Assembly: GCA_002500665.1 (NCBI GenBank)
Contig: DLRY01000017.1
Coordinates: 1 to 64,000, forward strand
Direction of reading: 5' to 3'
Source of the DNA: Opitutia bacterium UBA7876
GTDB taxonomy: Bacteria > Verrucomicrobiota > Verrucomicrobiia > Opitutales > Seribacteraceae
DNA length: 64,000 nt
This document shows, piece by piece, positions 27,088 to 36,525 of the stretch (the first letter of the stretch is position 1; each line of letters opens with the position of its first letter). The position numbers were made by a program, and so were the translations under genes. Under the pieces are notes generated by a model. The model worked only from the letters and a program-made list of their open reading frames with translations. It was not told where the DNA came from and made no database searches.

Positions 27088-30000
27088 ATGAAGAAGATCA
27101 TTCCACTCTCAGCGTCTTCGCTGTTTCTCGCCTTTGCCGTTATCCTGATCGGCCAAAACGCGCCTTCCCCGAGCCTTGTCGACCAATGGGAGGAAGTTGA
27201 GGAGGCAATCAATAAGGGCTTGCCCAAGACGGCCATCGAAAAGCTCGATCCCCTGATCGAGAGGGCCCAGAGGGAAAAAGCCCATGCGGTGTCCATCCGG
27301 GCCATTGCCCAGAAGATAAACTTGGAGGGAGCCATTCAGGGAAACAAGCCCGAGGAGAAGATCGCCCGCATGGAGGCGGAGATGGCCAAAGCCTCCAAGG
27401 AACTTCAGCCCATGCTCAACGCGGTCCTTTCCAACTGGTACTGGGAGTACTTCCAGCGCAACCGCTGGCGCTTCACCCAAAGGACGCGAACTGCGGAAGC
27501 TCCCGGGGACGACCTTACCACTTGGGATCTGCCCCGGATTCTCTCGGAAATCGACAAGCAGTTCCAAAAGACCCTGTCTCATCACAAAATTCTGAAGAAG
27601 GAAGCGGTCAAGGATTACAACTTCCTCCTCAATCGGGGAACTGTTCCCGACAGTTACCGTCCCACCATGTATGACTTCGTGGTCCACGACGCCTTGCGTT
27701 TTTACTCCGCAGGCGAGCAAGGCGGATCCAAGGCTCAGGATGCCTTCGTGCTTGCCGCCGACAGCCCCATCTTCGCGTCGGCCAAGGACTTTATGGACTG
27801 GGAAATCGACTCGGAGGACGACGAGTCCCCCAAGATCAAGGCGATCGGACTTTTTCAGGACCTTCTCGGTTTTCACCAGGACGGAGACAACCAGGATGCA
27901 TTCGTCGAGGCGGACCTTCTTCGTTTGCGTTATGGGTTCAACCAGTCTTTCGGGGAAGAGAAAAAGGCTCGCTACAAAGCTGCTCTAAAGCGTTTTACCC
28001 AAGAATGGGCCGATCATGAGATGTCTGCCCGAGCCATGTTCCGACATGCCGAGGTCCTGCGCGGCGAAGGGGAACTCGTTGAAGCCCATAAGCTGGCCAA
28101 GCGCGGGGCGTCGGTTTTTCCCGATAGCGTGGGGGGCAAGGAATGCATGAACCTCATTAGTCAGCTCGAGACCAAGTCCTCTTCCGTTTCCACGGAGCGG
28201 GTCTGGAACGCTCCTTTGCCCAAAATTCAATTGCGCTACCGCAACCTGACCAAGGCATACTTCCGGATCATTCCCTTTGATTGGGTAAGCCGGATGAAAC
28301 TGTCCCAGCGCCACCCCGAGTACGTCGATCATCGCCGCAAGGGGGAGTGGCTTGACAAGCAACCCCTAAAGGAATGGTCGGTTGATCTTCCCCCCACCGA
28401 TGATTTCAAGGAAAGGGTCGAGAAGATCGATGCCCCCAAGGATTTGGAGCCCGGTTCCTATTTTCTTTTCGCCAGTCATGACCCGAAGTTCGGCGAGCAG
28501 GAGAATAGAGTGAGCTACTCGAGTTTCTGGGTGAGCGACTTGTCCTTGGTCATGCGTACCCGCCACGGATCGGGCGCCCTCGAGGGCTTCGTGCTCAACG
28601 CTATATCGGGCGAACCCGTCAAGGGGGCGACGGTTCGTTCCTGGAAGCGCGAGCGCAACAACCGCAATGTCGAGCTTCAGGCCACCCGTACCGATGCCAA
28701 CGGGCTCTTCAAAATAAGGACGGGCCGTACAAGCCTGACCCTTCTTGTCTCTCACCAGGGACAATCCCTTTCCACGGCAAATTCCTATTACGTGAATGAT
28801 CACAACAGCCAACGCAGGCCATATGAGCGTTCGGTTTTCTTTACCGACCGGAGCCTCTACCGTCCCGGCCAGACAATCCGCTACAAGGGTGTCTCCTACC
28901 GAATCGACCAGGAAAACGACAACTACAAGGTGCTCCCCAACCGTGATCTTACGGTGGTTTTCCGCGACCGTAACAACCAGGAAATCGCCCGGGCCATGCA
29001 CCGTACCAATGATTACGGTTCCTTCGACGGGAGTTTCACAGCCCCTCGCGACCGCCTCATGGGCAGGATGCGCATCCAAGTCGAGGGCGCGAACTCACCG
29101 GGCGGTTCCGTCCTGGTAAGCGTAGAGGAGTACAAGCGTCCCAAGTTCCAGGTAACGGTGGACGCCCCGGCCGAACCTGCGGTTCTAAACGGCAAGGTAA
29201 AGGTCCGCGGTTCGGCCATGGGCTACACAGGAGCCGCCGTCAATGATGCCGAGGTCAGGTACCGAGTCGTTCGCCAGGTTCGCTTCCCACCCTGGTTGCG
29301 CTGGCAATACTGGTGGAGGCCCTTTCCCAATTCGCCCGCCCAGGAAATTGCTCACGGAACTGCCCGGACCGGAGCGGACGGATCCTTCGAGGTTGAGTTC
29401 ACGGCCAAGCCCGACCCATCGGTTGTAGAAAAGGACGAGCCCACCTTCAGCTATACCGTCCATGCGGACGTGGTGGATGGTGCCGGAGAGACCCGTTCCG
29501 GGGAACGCAGCGTGAACGTCGGTTTCGTCGCCTTGCAGGCCTCTCTCTCCGCCGAGGATTGGCAAACTGCGGGCAAGCCCGTGAAGGTAACTCTGAAGAC
29601 CGCTTCCCTTGATGGCGAGGGACGGATCGCCGAGGGTTCCCTCAAAATTCATCGTCTCAAGCAACCCGAACAGGTCCAACGGGCCAAGCTTGGTGGCCAG
29701 AGCCATCATCGTTTCCATGGCGAAGGCATGATGCGGGACCACAAGCCCGAGCCCGATCTATCCAATACCAGTTCCTGGGAACTGGGCGAAGTGGTCGCAA
29801 CCCAGGGCTTCACGACCGATGCGGAGGGCAACAAGGAATTTTCCTTCAAGCTGGAGGAAGGCGCCTATCGGGCCGTTCTGCAAACCGAGGACCGTTTCGG
29901 AAAGGAAGTCAAAGGGCTTCTGCCCGTTCTCGTTCTTAATCCCGCTGCGAGGCGCTTTGGGATCAAGGTACCCAATCACGTCGCCGCTCCCTCCTGGCGG

Positions 30001-33000
30001 GTCGAACCGGGGGATGCCTTGGAGGCTCTTTGGGGCACGGGATACCGCAGCGGACGGGCTTTCGTTGAGATCATTCACCGCAAGAAGGCCCTCCAAGCCT
30101 ATTGGACGGATGCCGGGGTGACGCAGGCAGGCATTATCCAAGACGTGAACGAGGCCATGCGCGGGGGCTTCACCGTGCACGTTACCTACGTTCGTGAGAA
30201 CCGTGCCTACATGACCACTCGGCAGGTCGACGTTCCATGGACGAACAAGGACCTGAACGTGAAGTGGGAACGCTTTACTTCCAAGCTCGAGCCTGCGTCC
30301 AAGGAAACTTGGACGGCGGTAATCACGGGTTCCGACGCCAAGAAGGCGGTGGCGGAGATGGTGGCCGCTCTCTACGACGAATCCCTAGATGCCTACCAAC
30401 CCCACAATTGGCAGAAGACTTTCTCCAACCTCTTCCGCCGGGATCGTTCCAACCTCTCCTCGCGCTTCGAGAATGCGTCCCTCAACTTCCGCCACCTGCA
30501 TGGGTCATGGAAGAGAAAGTACGAGAGGATCAACTGGTCTCACCGTGTTTGGCGTCCGGACATGATCGGGGCCCTCTGGTCTTTTAACGGTGGAAGGAAC
30601 CGAGTGTATCGCTCCGACCTGAGTGAAGGTGGGGTTGATTTTTCTTTGAACAACATTATGGCGGACGAACCCATGAAGGAGATGGCGATGGACGCCGCTC
30701 CCGCTCCCGCCCCGATGATGGCGATGCAAAAATCCGCACCGGCGCCGGCGGGAGGCGATGGACAAGGCGGGCGCGACAAGCCGTCAGCCGGACCGGCGGC
30801 GCCAAAGGGACCCGATCTTTCCAAGGTCACCGCCCGCAAGAATCTGAACGAGACCGCTTTTTTCTTCCCCAAACTCATTTCCAGCGGGGATGGGGAGGTC
30901 CGTATGGAATTTACGATGCCCGAAGCCCTGACCAAGTGGAAGTTCCTCGGGTTCGCTCACGACAAGGAAATGCGCTCGGGGTTCCTTACCGAGAGCATGG
31001 TCACGGCAAAGGACATAATGGTCCAGCCCAATCCGCCCCGCTTTCTGCGGGAGGGGGATATGATCGAGTTCACGGTCAAGGTATCCAACCAGTCCCCGAC
31101 GATCCAGAAGGGAGCGGTTCGCCTGACCTTCAACGACGCCCGTACCAACAAGCGGGTCGATTCCCGTCTTGGAAACAAGGTAACCGATTTGGCTTTCGAA
31201 GTTCCAGCCAAGCAGTCCCGCACCTTTTCCTGGAAGGTGTCCGTTCCCGACGACATGGGGGTCCTGACCTACACGGCAATCGGAGGAACGGGCAAGGTTT
31301 CCGATGGGGAGGAGGGCTACTTACCGATTCTTTCAAGGCGTATTTTCGTGACCGAGTCAATACCCCTGCCCATCCGCGGAGCCCAGACCAAAAAGTTCAA
31401 TTTCGCCAAACTGATGGCCTCAGGCAATTCCAAGACCCTGCAGCACAAGAACTTTTCCGTACAGATGGTTTCCAACCCGGCCTGGTACGCGGTGATGGCT
31501 TTGCCCTACCTAATGGAGTTTCCCCATGAGTGTTCCGAGCAGACATTCAACCGTCTCTATGCCAATTCCCTGGCCCGCGAGATCGCCAATTCCGATCCCA
31601 AGATCCGGCGCGTATTCGACCAATGGAAGGGCACCAAGACCTTGGACAGTCCCCTGGAAAAGAACGAGGACCTGAAGTCGGTCGCTCTCATGGAGACCCC
31701 ATGGGTCAGGCAGGCCAAGAACGAGAGCGAGGCCCGCCGAAACGTAGGCATCCTCTTCGACGACAACCGCCTCAACGACGAGGAGCGCCGGACCTTTGAA
31801 AAGCTCAAGCAAATGCAACTGGGCGACGGATCCTGGCCTTGGTTCCCAGGCGGACGCGGAAACGACTACATTACCCTCTACATCACAACGGGCTTCGGCC
31901 GGTTGGGGCACCTCGGGGTGGACGTAGATCCATCCCTCGCCATCAAGTCGCTCAACCGTTTGGACAATTGGATCAACAAGACCTACCGAAACATTCTCAA
32001 GCACGGAAAGGAGGAGGATAATCATATGTCCTCCACCATCGCTCTTTATCTTTACGGGCGCAGTTTCTTTCTCAAGCAGCAGAAGATCAAACCCAACGCC
32101 CAGGAGGCAGTGGACTACTACCTTGGACAAGCCAAGAAGTATTGGCTCGAGCTGGGCAACCGCCAGTCGCAGGGGCACGTGGCCCTCGCCCTGCAGCGCT
32201 TCGGCAAGGATAACGAGACCCCCAAAGCCATCATGCGATCGCTCAAGGAACGTTCGTTGAGCGACGACGAAATGGGCATGTTCTGGAGGGACGAGGAATT
32301 GTCCTGGTGGTGGCACCGCGCTCCCATCGAGACCCAGGCCGTGATGATCGAGGCTTTCGACGAGGTCATGAACGACCAGAAATCGGTCGAGGATTGCAAG
32401 GTATGGCTGCTCAAGCAGAAGCAGACCCAGGACTGGAAGACCACCAAGGCGACAGCCGATGCGGTCTATGCCTTGGTTCTGCGTGGGAGCGACCTGCTCG
32501 CTTCCGCAGAGTTGGTGAAAGTCTCTCTTGGAGACATGGCTCCAATCAAGCCAGAGGACGTGGAGGCAGGGACTGGGTTCTACGAGAAGCGCTTCGTTGG
32601 TCCCGAGATCAAGCCGGACTTCGGTCAGGTCACCGTGACCAAGGTGGACGAGGGAGTGGCCTGGGGTAGCGTTCATTGGCAGTACATGGAGGATATTTCC
32701 AAGATCACGCCGCACGAGGGGACCCCTCTCAAGCTCAAGAAGGCCCTTTACGTCAAGGAATACACCAAGAAGGGGCCCGTAATCTCACCGGTTCGCGGAC
32801 CAGTCAAGGTGGGGGATGAGCTGGTGGTACGGATCGAGCTGCGGACCGATCGCGACATGGAGTACGTCCACATGAAGGACCATCGGGGAAGCGGCACCGA
32901 GCCGGTGAACGTCCTTTCCCGCTACAAGTATCAGGACGGGCTTGGGTATTACGAGTCTACCAGGGACACGGCCTCCCACTTCTACTTGGATTACCTGCCC

Positions 33001-33138
33001 AAGGGCGTATATGTCTTCGAATATTCCGTGCGGGTCCAGCATCGGGGTCAGTACCAGACGGGCATGACCAACGTGCAGTGCATGTACGCCCCCGAGTTCA
33101 ACAGCCATTCGCAAAGCATCGGACTGAAGGTCGAGTAA
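27088..33138 (+). CDS. Alpha-2-macroglobulin family protein with thioester motif
   Basis: A 2016-residue exported protein. After a Sec signal (about 1-22) comes a helical, TPR-like region to about residue 380. A carboxypeptidase-regulatory-like beta domain follows at about 498-570, then the MG2 domain with FTDRSLYRPGQ near 585 and further macroglobulin domains. A Pro/Ala/Met-rich, low-complexity stretch lies at about 1190-1245, the A2M domain opens with NLNETAFFFP, and the thioester motif CSEQ is at 1482-1485 with a following alpha-alpha barrel. Bacterial relatives trap proteases or bind envelope targets. The flexible segment before the A2M domain could serve as bait region. The start at 27088 gives the signal peptide; a longer frame from 27013 lacks support. 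Confidence 0.93.
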   Translation: MKKIIPLSASSLFLAFAVILIGQNAPSPSLVDQWEEVEEAINKGLPKTAIEKLDPLIERAQREKAHAVSIRAIAQKINLEGAIQGNKPEEKIARMEAEMAKASKELQPMLNAVLSNWYWEYFQRNRWRFTQRTRTAEAPGDDLTTWDLPRILSEIDKQFQKTLSHHKILKKEAVKDYNFLLNRGTVPDSYRPTMYDFVVHDALRFYSAGEQGGSKAQDAFVLAADSPIFASAKDFMDWEIDSEDDESPKIKAIGLFQDLLGFHQDGDNQDAFVEADLLRLRYGFNQSFGEEKKARYKAALKRFTQEWADHEMSARAMFRHAEVLRGEGELVEAHKLAKRGASVFPDSVGGKECMNLISQLETKSSSVSTERVWNAPLPKIQLRYRNLTKAYFRIIPFDWVSRMKLSQRHPEYVDHRRKGEWLDKQPLKEWSVDLPPTDDFKERVEKIDAPKDLEPGSYFLFASHDPKFGEQENRVSYSSFWVSDLSLVMRTRHGSGALEGFVLNAISGEPVKGATVRSWKRERNNRNVELQATRTDANGLFKIRTGRTSLTLLVSHQGQSLSTANSYYVNDHNSQRRPYERSVFFTDRSLYRPGQTIRYKGVSYRIDQENDNYKVLPNRDLTVVFRDRNNQEIARAMHRTNDYGSFDGSFTAPRDRLMGRMRIQVEGANSPGGSVLVSVEEYKRPKFQVTVDAPAEPAVLNGKVKVRGSAMGYTGAAVNDAEVRYRVVRQVRFPPWLRWQYWWRPFPNSPAQEIAHGTARTGADGSFEVEFTAKPDPSVVEKDEPTFSYTVHADVVDGAGETRSGERSVNVGFVALQASLSAEDWQTAGKPVKVTLKTASLDGEGRIAEGSLKIHRLKQPEQVQRAKLGGQSHHRFHGEGMMRDHKPEPDLSNTSSWELGEVVATQGFTTDAEGNKEFSFKLEEGAYRAVLQTEDRFGKEVKGLLPVLVLNPAARRFGIKVPNHVAAPSWRVEPGDALEALWGTGYRSGRAFVEIIHRKKALQAYWTDAGVTQAGIIQDVNEAMRGGFTVHVTYVRENRAYMTTRQVDVPWTNKDLNVKWERFTSKLEPASKETWTAVITGSDAKKAVAEMVAALYDESLDAYQPHNWQKTFSNLFRRDRSNLSSRFENASLNFRHLHGSWKRKYERINWSHRVWRPDMIGALWSFNGGRNRVYRSDLSEGGVDFSLNNIMADEPMKEMAMDAAPAPAPMMAMQKSAPAPAGGDGQGGRDKPSAGPAAPKGPDLSKVTARKNLNETAFFFPKLISSGDGEVRMEFTMPEALTKWKFLGFAHDKEMRSGFLTESMVTAKDIMVQPNPPRFLREGDMIEFTVKVSNQSPTIQKGAVRLTFNDARTNKRVDSRLGNKVTDLAFEVPAKQSRTFSWKVSVPDDMGVLTYTAIGGTGKVSDGEEGYLPILSRRIFVTESIPLPIRGAQTKKFNFAKLMASGNSKTLQHKNFSVQMVSNPAWYAVMALPYLMEFPHECSEQTFNRLYANSLAREIANSDPKIRRVFDQWKGTKTLDSPLEKNEDLKSVALMETPWVRQAKNESEARRNVGILFDDNRLNDEERRTFEKLKQMQLGDGSWPWFPGGRGNDYITLYITTGFGRLGHLGVDVDPSLAIKSLNRLDNWINKTYRNILKHGKEEDNHMSSTIALYLYGRSFFLKQQKIKPNAQEAVDYYLGQAKKYWLELGNRQSQGHVALALQRFGKDNETPKAIMRSLKERSLSDDEMGMFWRDEELSWWWHRAPIETQAVMIEAFDEVMNDQKSVEDCKVWLLKQKQTQDWKTTKATADAVYALVLRGSDLLASAELVKVSLGDMAPIKPEDVEAGTGFYEKRFVGPEIKPDFGQVTVTKVDEGVAWGSVHWQYMEDISKITPHEGTPLKLKKALYVKEYTKKGPVISPVRGPVKVGDELVVRIELRTDRDMEYVHMKDHRGSGTEPVNVLSRYKYQDGLGYYESTRDTASHFYLDYLPKGVYVFEYSVRVQHRGQYQTGMTNVQCMYAPEFNSHSQSIGLKVE

Positions 33139-33211
33139 CCTTGCTTGTTCTTTGAAAAGGGCCTCTCCCTCTTGAGTTTTCGTTTCTTAACCTCCTATCC
33201 TCGGTCTTGTC

Positions 33212-33883
33212 ATGAATGGAAAAACCTTTTCGACCTTACTCCTCGTCCTTTCCCTTTTCGGTTGCTCCTGGTTTGTCCATGGCAAGTCGGTGGAAGGTCC
33301 CAAGCGCGTGGCCTGCGTCGGAGACAGCATAACCTTCGGAGCCGCGATCAAGGACCGGGCCAAAAACTGCTATCCTGCTCAACTGGGCAGGATACTGGGA
33401 GAGGGTTGGGACGTAGCGAATTTCGGGGTCAACGGGGCTACGCTCTTGAAAAAGGGAGACAAGCCCTACTGGAAACAGAGATCCTTCGGGAAAGCCCATG
33501 CGTTCGAACCCGACGTGGTGATCATCAAATTGGGAACAAATGATTCGAAACCACGTAACTGGAAGCATAGGGACGATTACGTTTCGGATTACCTGTCCTT
33601 GATCGAAGGCTTTCGCAAACTGGAGAGCAAGCCCGAGGTTTTCATCTGCTACCCCGCACCTGCTTATCCTGGGCGATGGGGGATTACCGACAAGGTCATG
33701 AAGGAGGAAGTCATGCCCAGACTCAATGAGGTGTCCAAGAAGAGCGGGTGCAAGGTCATTGATCTTTACGCCGCTTTGAGCGGGAAGAAGGAAATGTTTC
33801 CGGATCTCGTGCACCCGAACGCGGAGGGGGCGACCGTCATGGCCAAGATCGTTGCCACGGCAATTGCTGGGAAGAGAAAGTAG
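33212..33883 (+). CDS. Secreted SGNH/GDSL-family hydrolase
   Basis: A 223-residue esterase or acyl hydrolase. The nucleophile Ser39 lies in GDSIT, the oxyanion Asn in GTNDSK near residue 110, and the Asp-His pair in DLVHPNAEG near the C-terminus, so all four SGNH blocks are present. The N-terminus is a signal peptide; LFGC at 15-18 resembles a weak lipobox (Phe at -2 is unusual), so either lipidation or ordinary cleavage near residue 24 is possible. Relatives in polysaccharide-degrading bacteria remove acetyl groups from glycans, which would fit the window, but the substrate is not shown by the sequence. Confidence 0.88.
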   Translation: MNGKTFSTLLLVLSLFGCSWFVHGKSVEGPKRVACVGDSITFGAAIKDRAKNCYPAQLGRILGEGWDVANFGVNGATLLKKGDKPYWKQRSFGKAHAFEPDVVIIKLGTNDSKPRNWKHRDDYVSDYLSLIEGFRKLESKPEVFICYPAPAYPGRWGITDKVMKEEVMPRLNEVSKKSGCKVIDLYAALSGKKEMFPDLVHPNAEGATVMAKIVATAIAGKRK

Positions 33884-33913
33884 TTTTCGGGCTTTCCCCT
33901 TCACGAGACCGAC

Positions 33914-34252
33914 GTGGAAAAACTGTTTTCATACGGAACGCTGCAATTTGCCCAAGTCCAGAAATCACTATTCGGAAGGCTCTTGAAAGGTTCCCCCGAC
34001 GAATTGCCGGGGTACTGCGTGGAGAAGCTGAAAATCAAGGACCGGGACGTGATCGAGATGAGCGGGACCGATCTTCATCCTATCCTCATGGAGACCGAAG
34101 ACCTTTCCTGCTTCGTCGCGGGAACGGTTTTCGAGGTGACCGATGAAGAGCTGGCAAAGGCCGATGAGTACGAAGTGGATGATTATGGAAGGAGACCGGT
34201 CGTCATGGCTTCCGGCGTCAAGGCCTGGGCATACGCCGCTTCAAGGGATTGA
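33914..34252 (+). CDS. AIG2/gamma-glutamylcyclotransferase-like protein
   Basis: A small cytoplasmic protein of 112 residues from a GTG start. The N-terminal LFSYGTLQFAQVQ is the substrate-binding loop of the GGCT-like (AIG2/BtrG) fold, followed by a GTVFEVTDEELAKADEYE block with the acidic residue expected for catalysis, and a terminal KAWAYAA strand. Family members cleave gamma-glutamyl amides, but small bacterial versions are often of unknown substrate. It lies 30 bases after the esterase gene; no shared pathway is evident. Confidence 0.82.
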   Translation: MEKLFSYGTLQFAQVQKSLFGRLLKGSPDELPGYCVEKLKIKDRDVIEMSGTDLHPILMETEDLSCFVAGTVFEVTDEELAKADEYEVDDYGRRPVVMASGVKAWAYAASRD

Positions 34253-34360
34253 GGGAGCTCCTAGTCCGGGCAATTCCTCTTTTCGGTCTCTTTTGTAATA
34301 GCCATCCATGACCGGTTGAGGTTATCCTGGCTAATTCGAAAACGCATTTTCCACTCCCAT

Positions 34361-34789
34361 ATGATTGAGATAGCAGAACTGAACGAAGCGGACGAAGATA
34401 CGCTTGCCGCCATTAATCGTCTCCTTCCCCAGTTGTCCGGCTCGGCCCGGCCGATTTCCCTGGAAAGGTTGGGGGAATTGGCGGATTCCGGCGCCACTCG
34501 GATTTACCTTGCCAAGGAGGGGTCGGTCGTGCTCGGCATGCTCAGCCTGGTCGTTTTTTCGATCCCCACTGGGACAAAGGCATGGGTGGAGGACGTGGTG
34601 GTCGATGGACAAGCCCGGGGCAAGGGAGTGGGCAAGTCGCTCGTCCGTCATGCCCTCGAGGAAGCATCCCGGCTCAAGGCCAAGGCGGTCGATTTGACCT
34701 CGCGTCCATCACGGGAAGTCGCCAACCTGCTTTATCAGTCCCTCGGTTTCGAGGTTCGCCAGACCAACGTCTACCGCCACCCGGCTTGA
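34361..34789 (+). CDS. GNAT-family N-acetyltransferase
   Basis: A 142-residue acyl-CoA-dependent acetyltransferase. Motif A is visible as VEDVVVDGQARGKGVGKSL near residues 81-99, giving the pyrophosphate-binding loop, and motif B as NLLYQSLGFEVR near the end. The acceptor cannot be deduced. The ATG at 34361 (MIEIAELNEAD) places the fold at the N-terminus; an in-frame start at 34316 would add 15 unconserved residues. The following gene starts 56 bases after the stop. Confidence 0.87.
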   Translation: MIEIAELNEADEDTLAAINRLLPQLSGSARPISLERLGELADSGATRIYLAKEGSVVLGMLSLVVFSIPTGTKAWVEDVVVDGQARGKGVGKSLVRHALEEASRLKAKAVDLTSRPSREVANLLYQSLGFEVRQTNVYRHPA

Positions 34790-34845
34790 CCTTTCGACGG
34801 TTTTCCCCCTTTAGTTCTTTCCCTAATCCAATAACCCACCCAATC

Positions 34846-36381
34846 ATGAAATCGCGCTTCCTATCCATCCTCGTTCTTTGCCTGTCGCCCCTTTGTTTTT
34901 TTTGCGGTCAGGCTTCGGCCGCGGAAGACTTTACTTTCCAAATCAATCTGTCCTCCATTCGCGAGAGCGGGTTCGTCAAGATGATGGAGAAGAAATACCC
35001 GCAATTCGCCCTGATGTTCGAACAGGCCACGGCTGATCCGGACTTTCGGGAATTCGAGGACGTCACTGGGATTAAAGTGGCGGACATTCAGAGCATCAGC
35101 GCATCCGCGGTTGGGGTCGAAAAGGTCCTTGCCGCCCAAGCTCAGGGTCGCGAGCCCAAGATGGGCTCTGAAGTCGGTTTCGTGGTCGTTGCAAAGGCAA
35201 AGGGCAAGGTAAAGGTCGATGCCGTTATGAAGCTCATGATGGAAAGCCTCGAGGAAGAGGAAGGCGTCGAGGCCAGGAAGAAGGTCGAGTCGACCCGCAA
35301 GAGCAAGGGTGCCACCACCTACCTGACCCTGCCAAAGGAGCTTTTGGATGATCCCAATATCGATTCCGACATGATGATCTCCATGACCTCCGAGGACAAG
35401 GGCTCGGTGCTTGCCTTTGGCGTTCCTTCCAAGGTCATGGAATTCAACCAGAAGGGAGAAGTCGACTCATCCTTTGCTTGCCTCAACGTCCTCGCCAAGA
35501 ACAGGCAGGTTACCTTTGCCATGAACTTGCCGCCTTCGGTATGGGACCAGCCTGGTCTGGAATTCGACCAGCAGAACCCGCTCCTTGCGGGCTTAGCCAA
35601 TGCAGTCAAGGGGATCCGTGAATTCGGGATGGCGGTCAGTTTCCGGGAGAAATCCATCGGCATTGAGGTCTGTGTGAACTGCGTGGACGCCCAGTCCGCC
35701 CTTGGCCTATGGACCATTGCCCAGGGCGGCCTCGGGATGGCTCAGTTGGCCGCTTCTCAGGAAGGCGCCCAAGCCCCTGCCATCCTGAATCGGATCAAGA
35801 CCCAGGCTCTTGAGAAGAACGTGATCGTAAAAGTTGAGGTTCTTCCCTCAGACTTGGATCAATTCGAGGGCATGATGGGTCTTCCCGGGGCGGGAGGATC
35901 CGCTGAGGACGAACCACCCACAGCCTTATCCGTCGAGGATTCAGACTCACTGGTCGGTGCACCGGCACCTGCGGTCAAGACAAGCCTTCTCGATGGTGAG
36001 GATTTCGATCTTGCGGATCACCGGGGCAAGGTCGTTGTGCTTGATTTCTGGGCCACTTGGTGCGGGCCCTGCGTTCGGGCCCTGCCGGAATTGATGAAGG
36101 CTACCTCCGCCTTTGACGAGAAGGAGGTCGTCCTCGTTGCCGTAAACCAGGGCGAAAAGCCCAAGCAAATCAAGAAATTCCTCAAGCAGAAGAATTGGGA
36201 GAGTCTTTCCGTTGCCCTTGACCCCCAATCGGCTGCGGGCAAGAGCTTCCGGGTAGAAGGCATCCCGCAAACCGTCGTCATTGACAAGCGCGGCGTCGTT
36301 CGCCACGTTCACGTTGGTTTTTCGCCGGATATCGGGAGCCGTTTAAAAAGGGAAATTCAAGCCCTGCTTACTAAGAACTGA
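34846..36381 (+). CDS. Secreted protein with unknown N-terminal domain and TlpA-like thioredoxin domain
   Basis: A 511-residue exported protein with a Sec signal (1-24, ending ASAAED). Residues about 25-345 form an alpha/beta-rich region I do not recognise, with two similar-looking blocks on each side of a Lys/Glu-rich segment. A linker leads to a TlpA/AhpC-TSA-like thioredoxin domain at about 370-511, with active site WCGPC at 405-409, cis-proline region GIPQTVVIDKRG and the strand VVLDFWAT. It should reduce or isomerise disulfides or cytochrome-linked cysteines outside the cytoplasm. A cytochrome-containing PSD1 protein is encoded elsewhere in the window, but a direct link is speculative. 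An earlier in-frame start overlapping the GNAT gene is rejected. Confidence 0.87.
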   Translation: MKSRFLSILVLCLSPLCFFCGQASAAEDFTFQINLSSIRESGFVKMMEKKYPQFALMFEQATADPDFREFEDVTGIKVADIQSISASAVGVEKVLAAQAQGREPKMGSEVGFVVVAKAKGKVKVDAVMKLMMESLEEEEGVEARKKVESTRKSKGATTYLTLPKELLDDPNIDSDMMISMTSEDKGSVLAFGVPSKVMEFNQKGEVDSSFACLNVLAKNRQVTFAMNLPPSVWDQPGLEFDQQNPLLAGLANAVKGIREFGMAVSFREKSIGIEVCVNCVDAQSALGLWTIAQGGLGMAQLAASQEGAQAPAILNRIKTQALEKNVIVKVEVLPSDLDQFEGMMGLPGAGGSAEDEPPTALSVEDSDSLVGAPAPAVKTSLLDGEDFDLADHRGKVVVLDFWATWCGPCVRALPELMKATSAFDEKEVVLVAVNQGEKPKQIKKFLKQKNWESLSVALDPQSAAGKSFRVEGIPQTVVIDKRGVVRHVHVGFSPDIGSRLKREIQALLTKN

Positions 36382-36525
36382 ATATTTTGTAAATCTTTGA
36401 TATATAAATACTAGTGAGGTATTTTTGGTTTTTTTTCGTCATTCCATGTCCTAAGACCTCCTTTTCGGGCTATATGTTTTGCGTATTTTGTTTTAATCCA
36501 ATAACGCCCGAAAGGAGATCCCGAT

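Noticed and set aside
31510..32715. Long open frame on the minus strand opposite the macroglobulin gene (about 400 codons)
   Set aside because: The plus strand encodes the conserved thioester and barrel domains; the opposite frame has no recognisable motif and results from codon bias.
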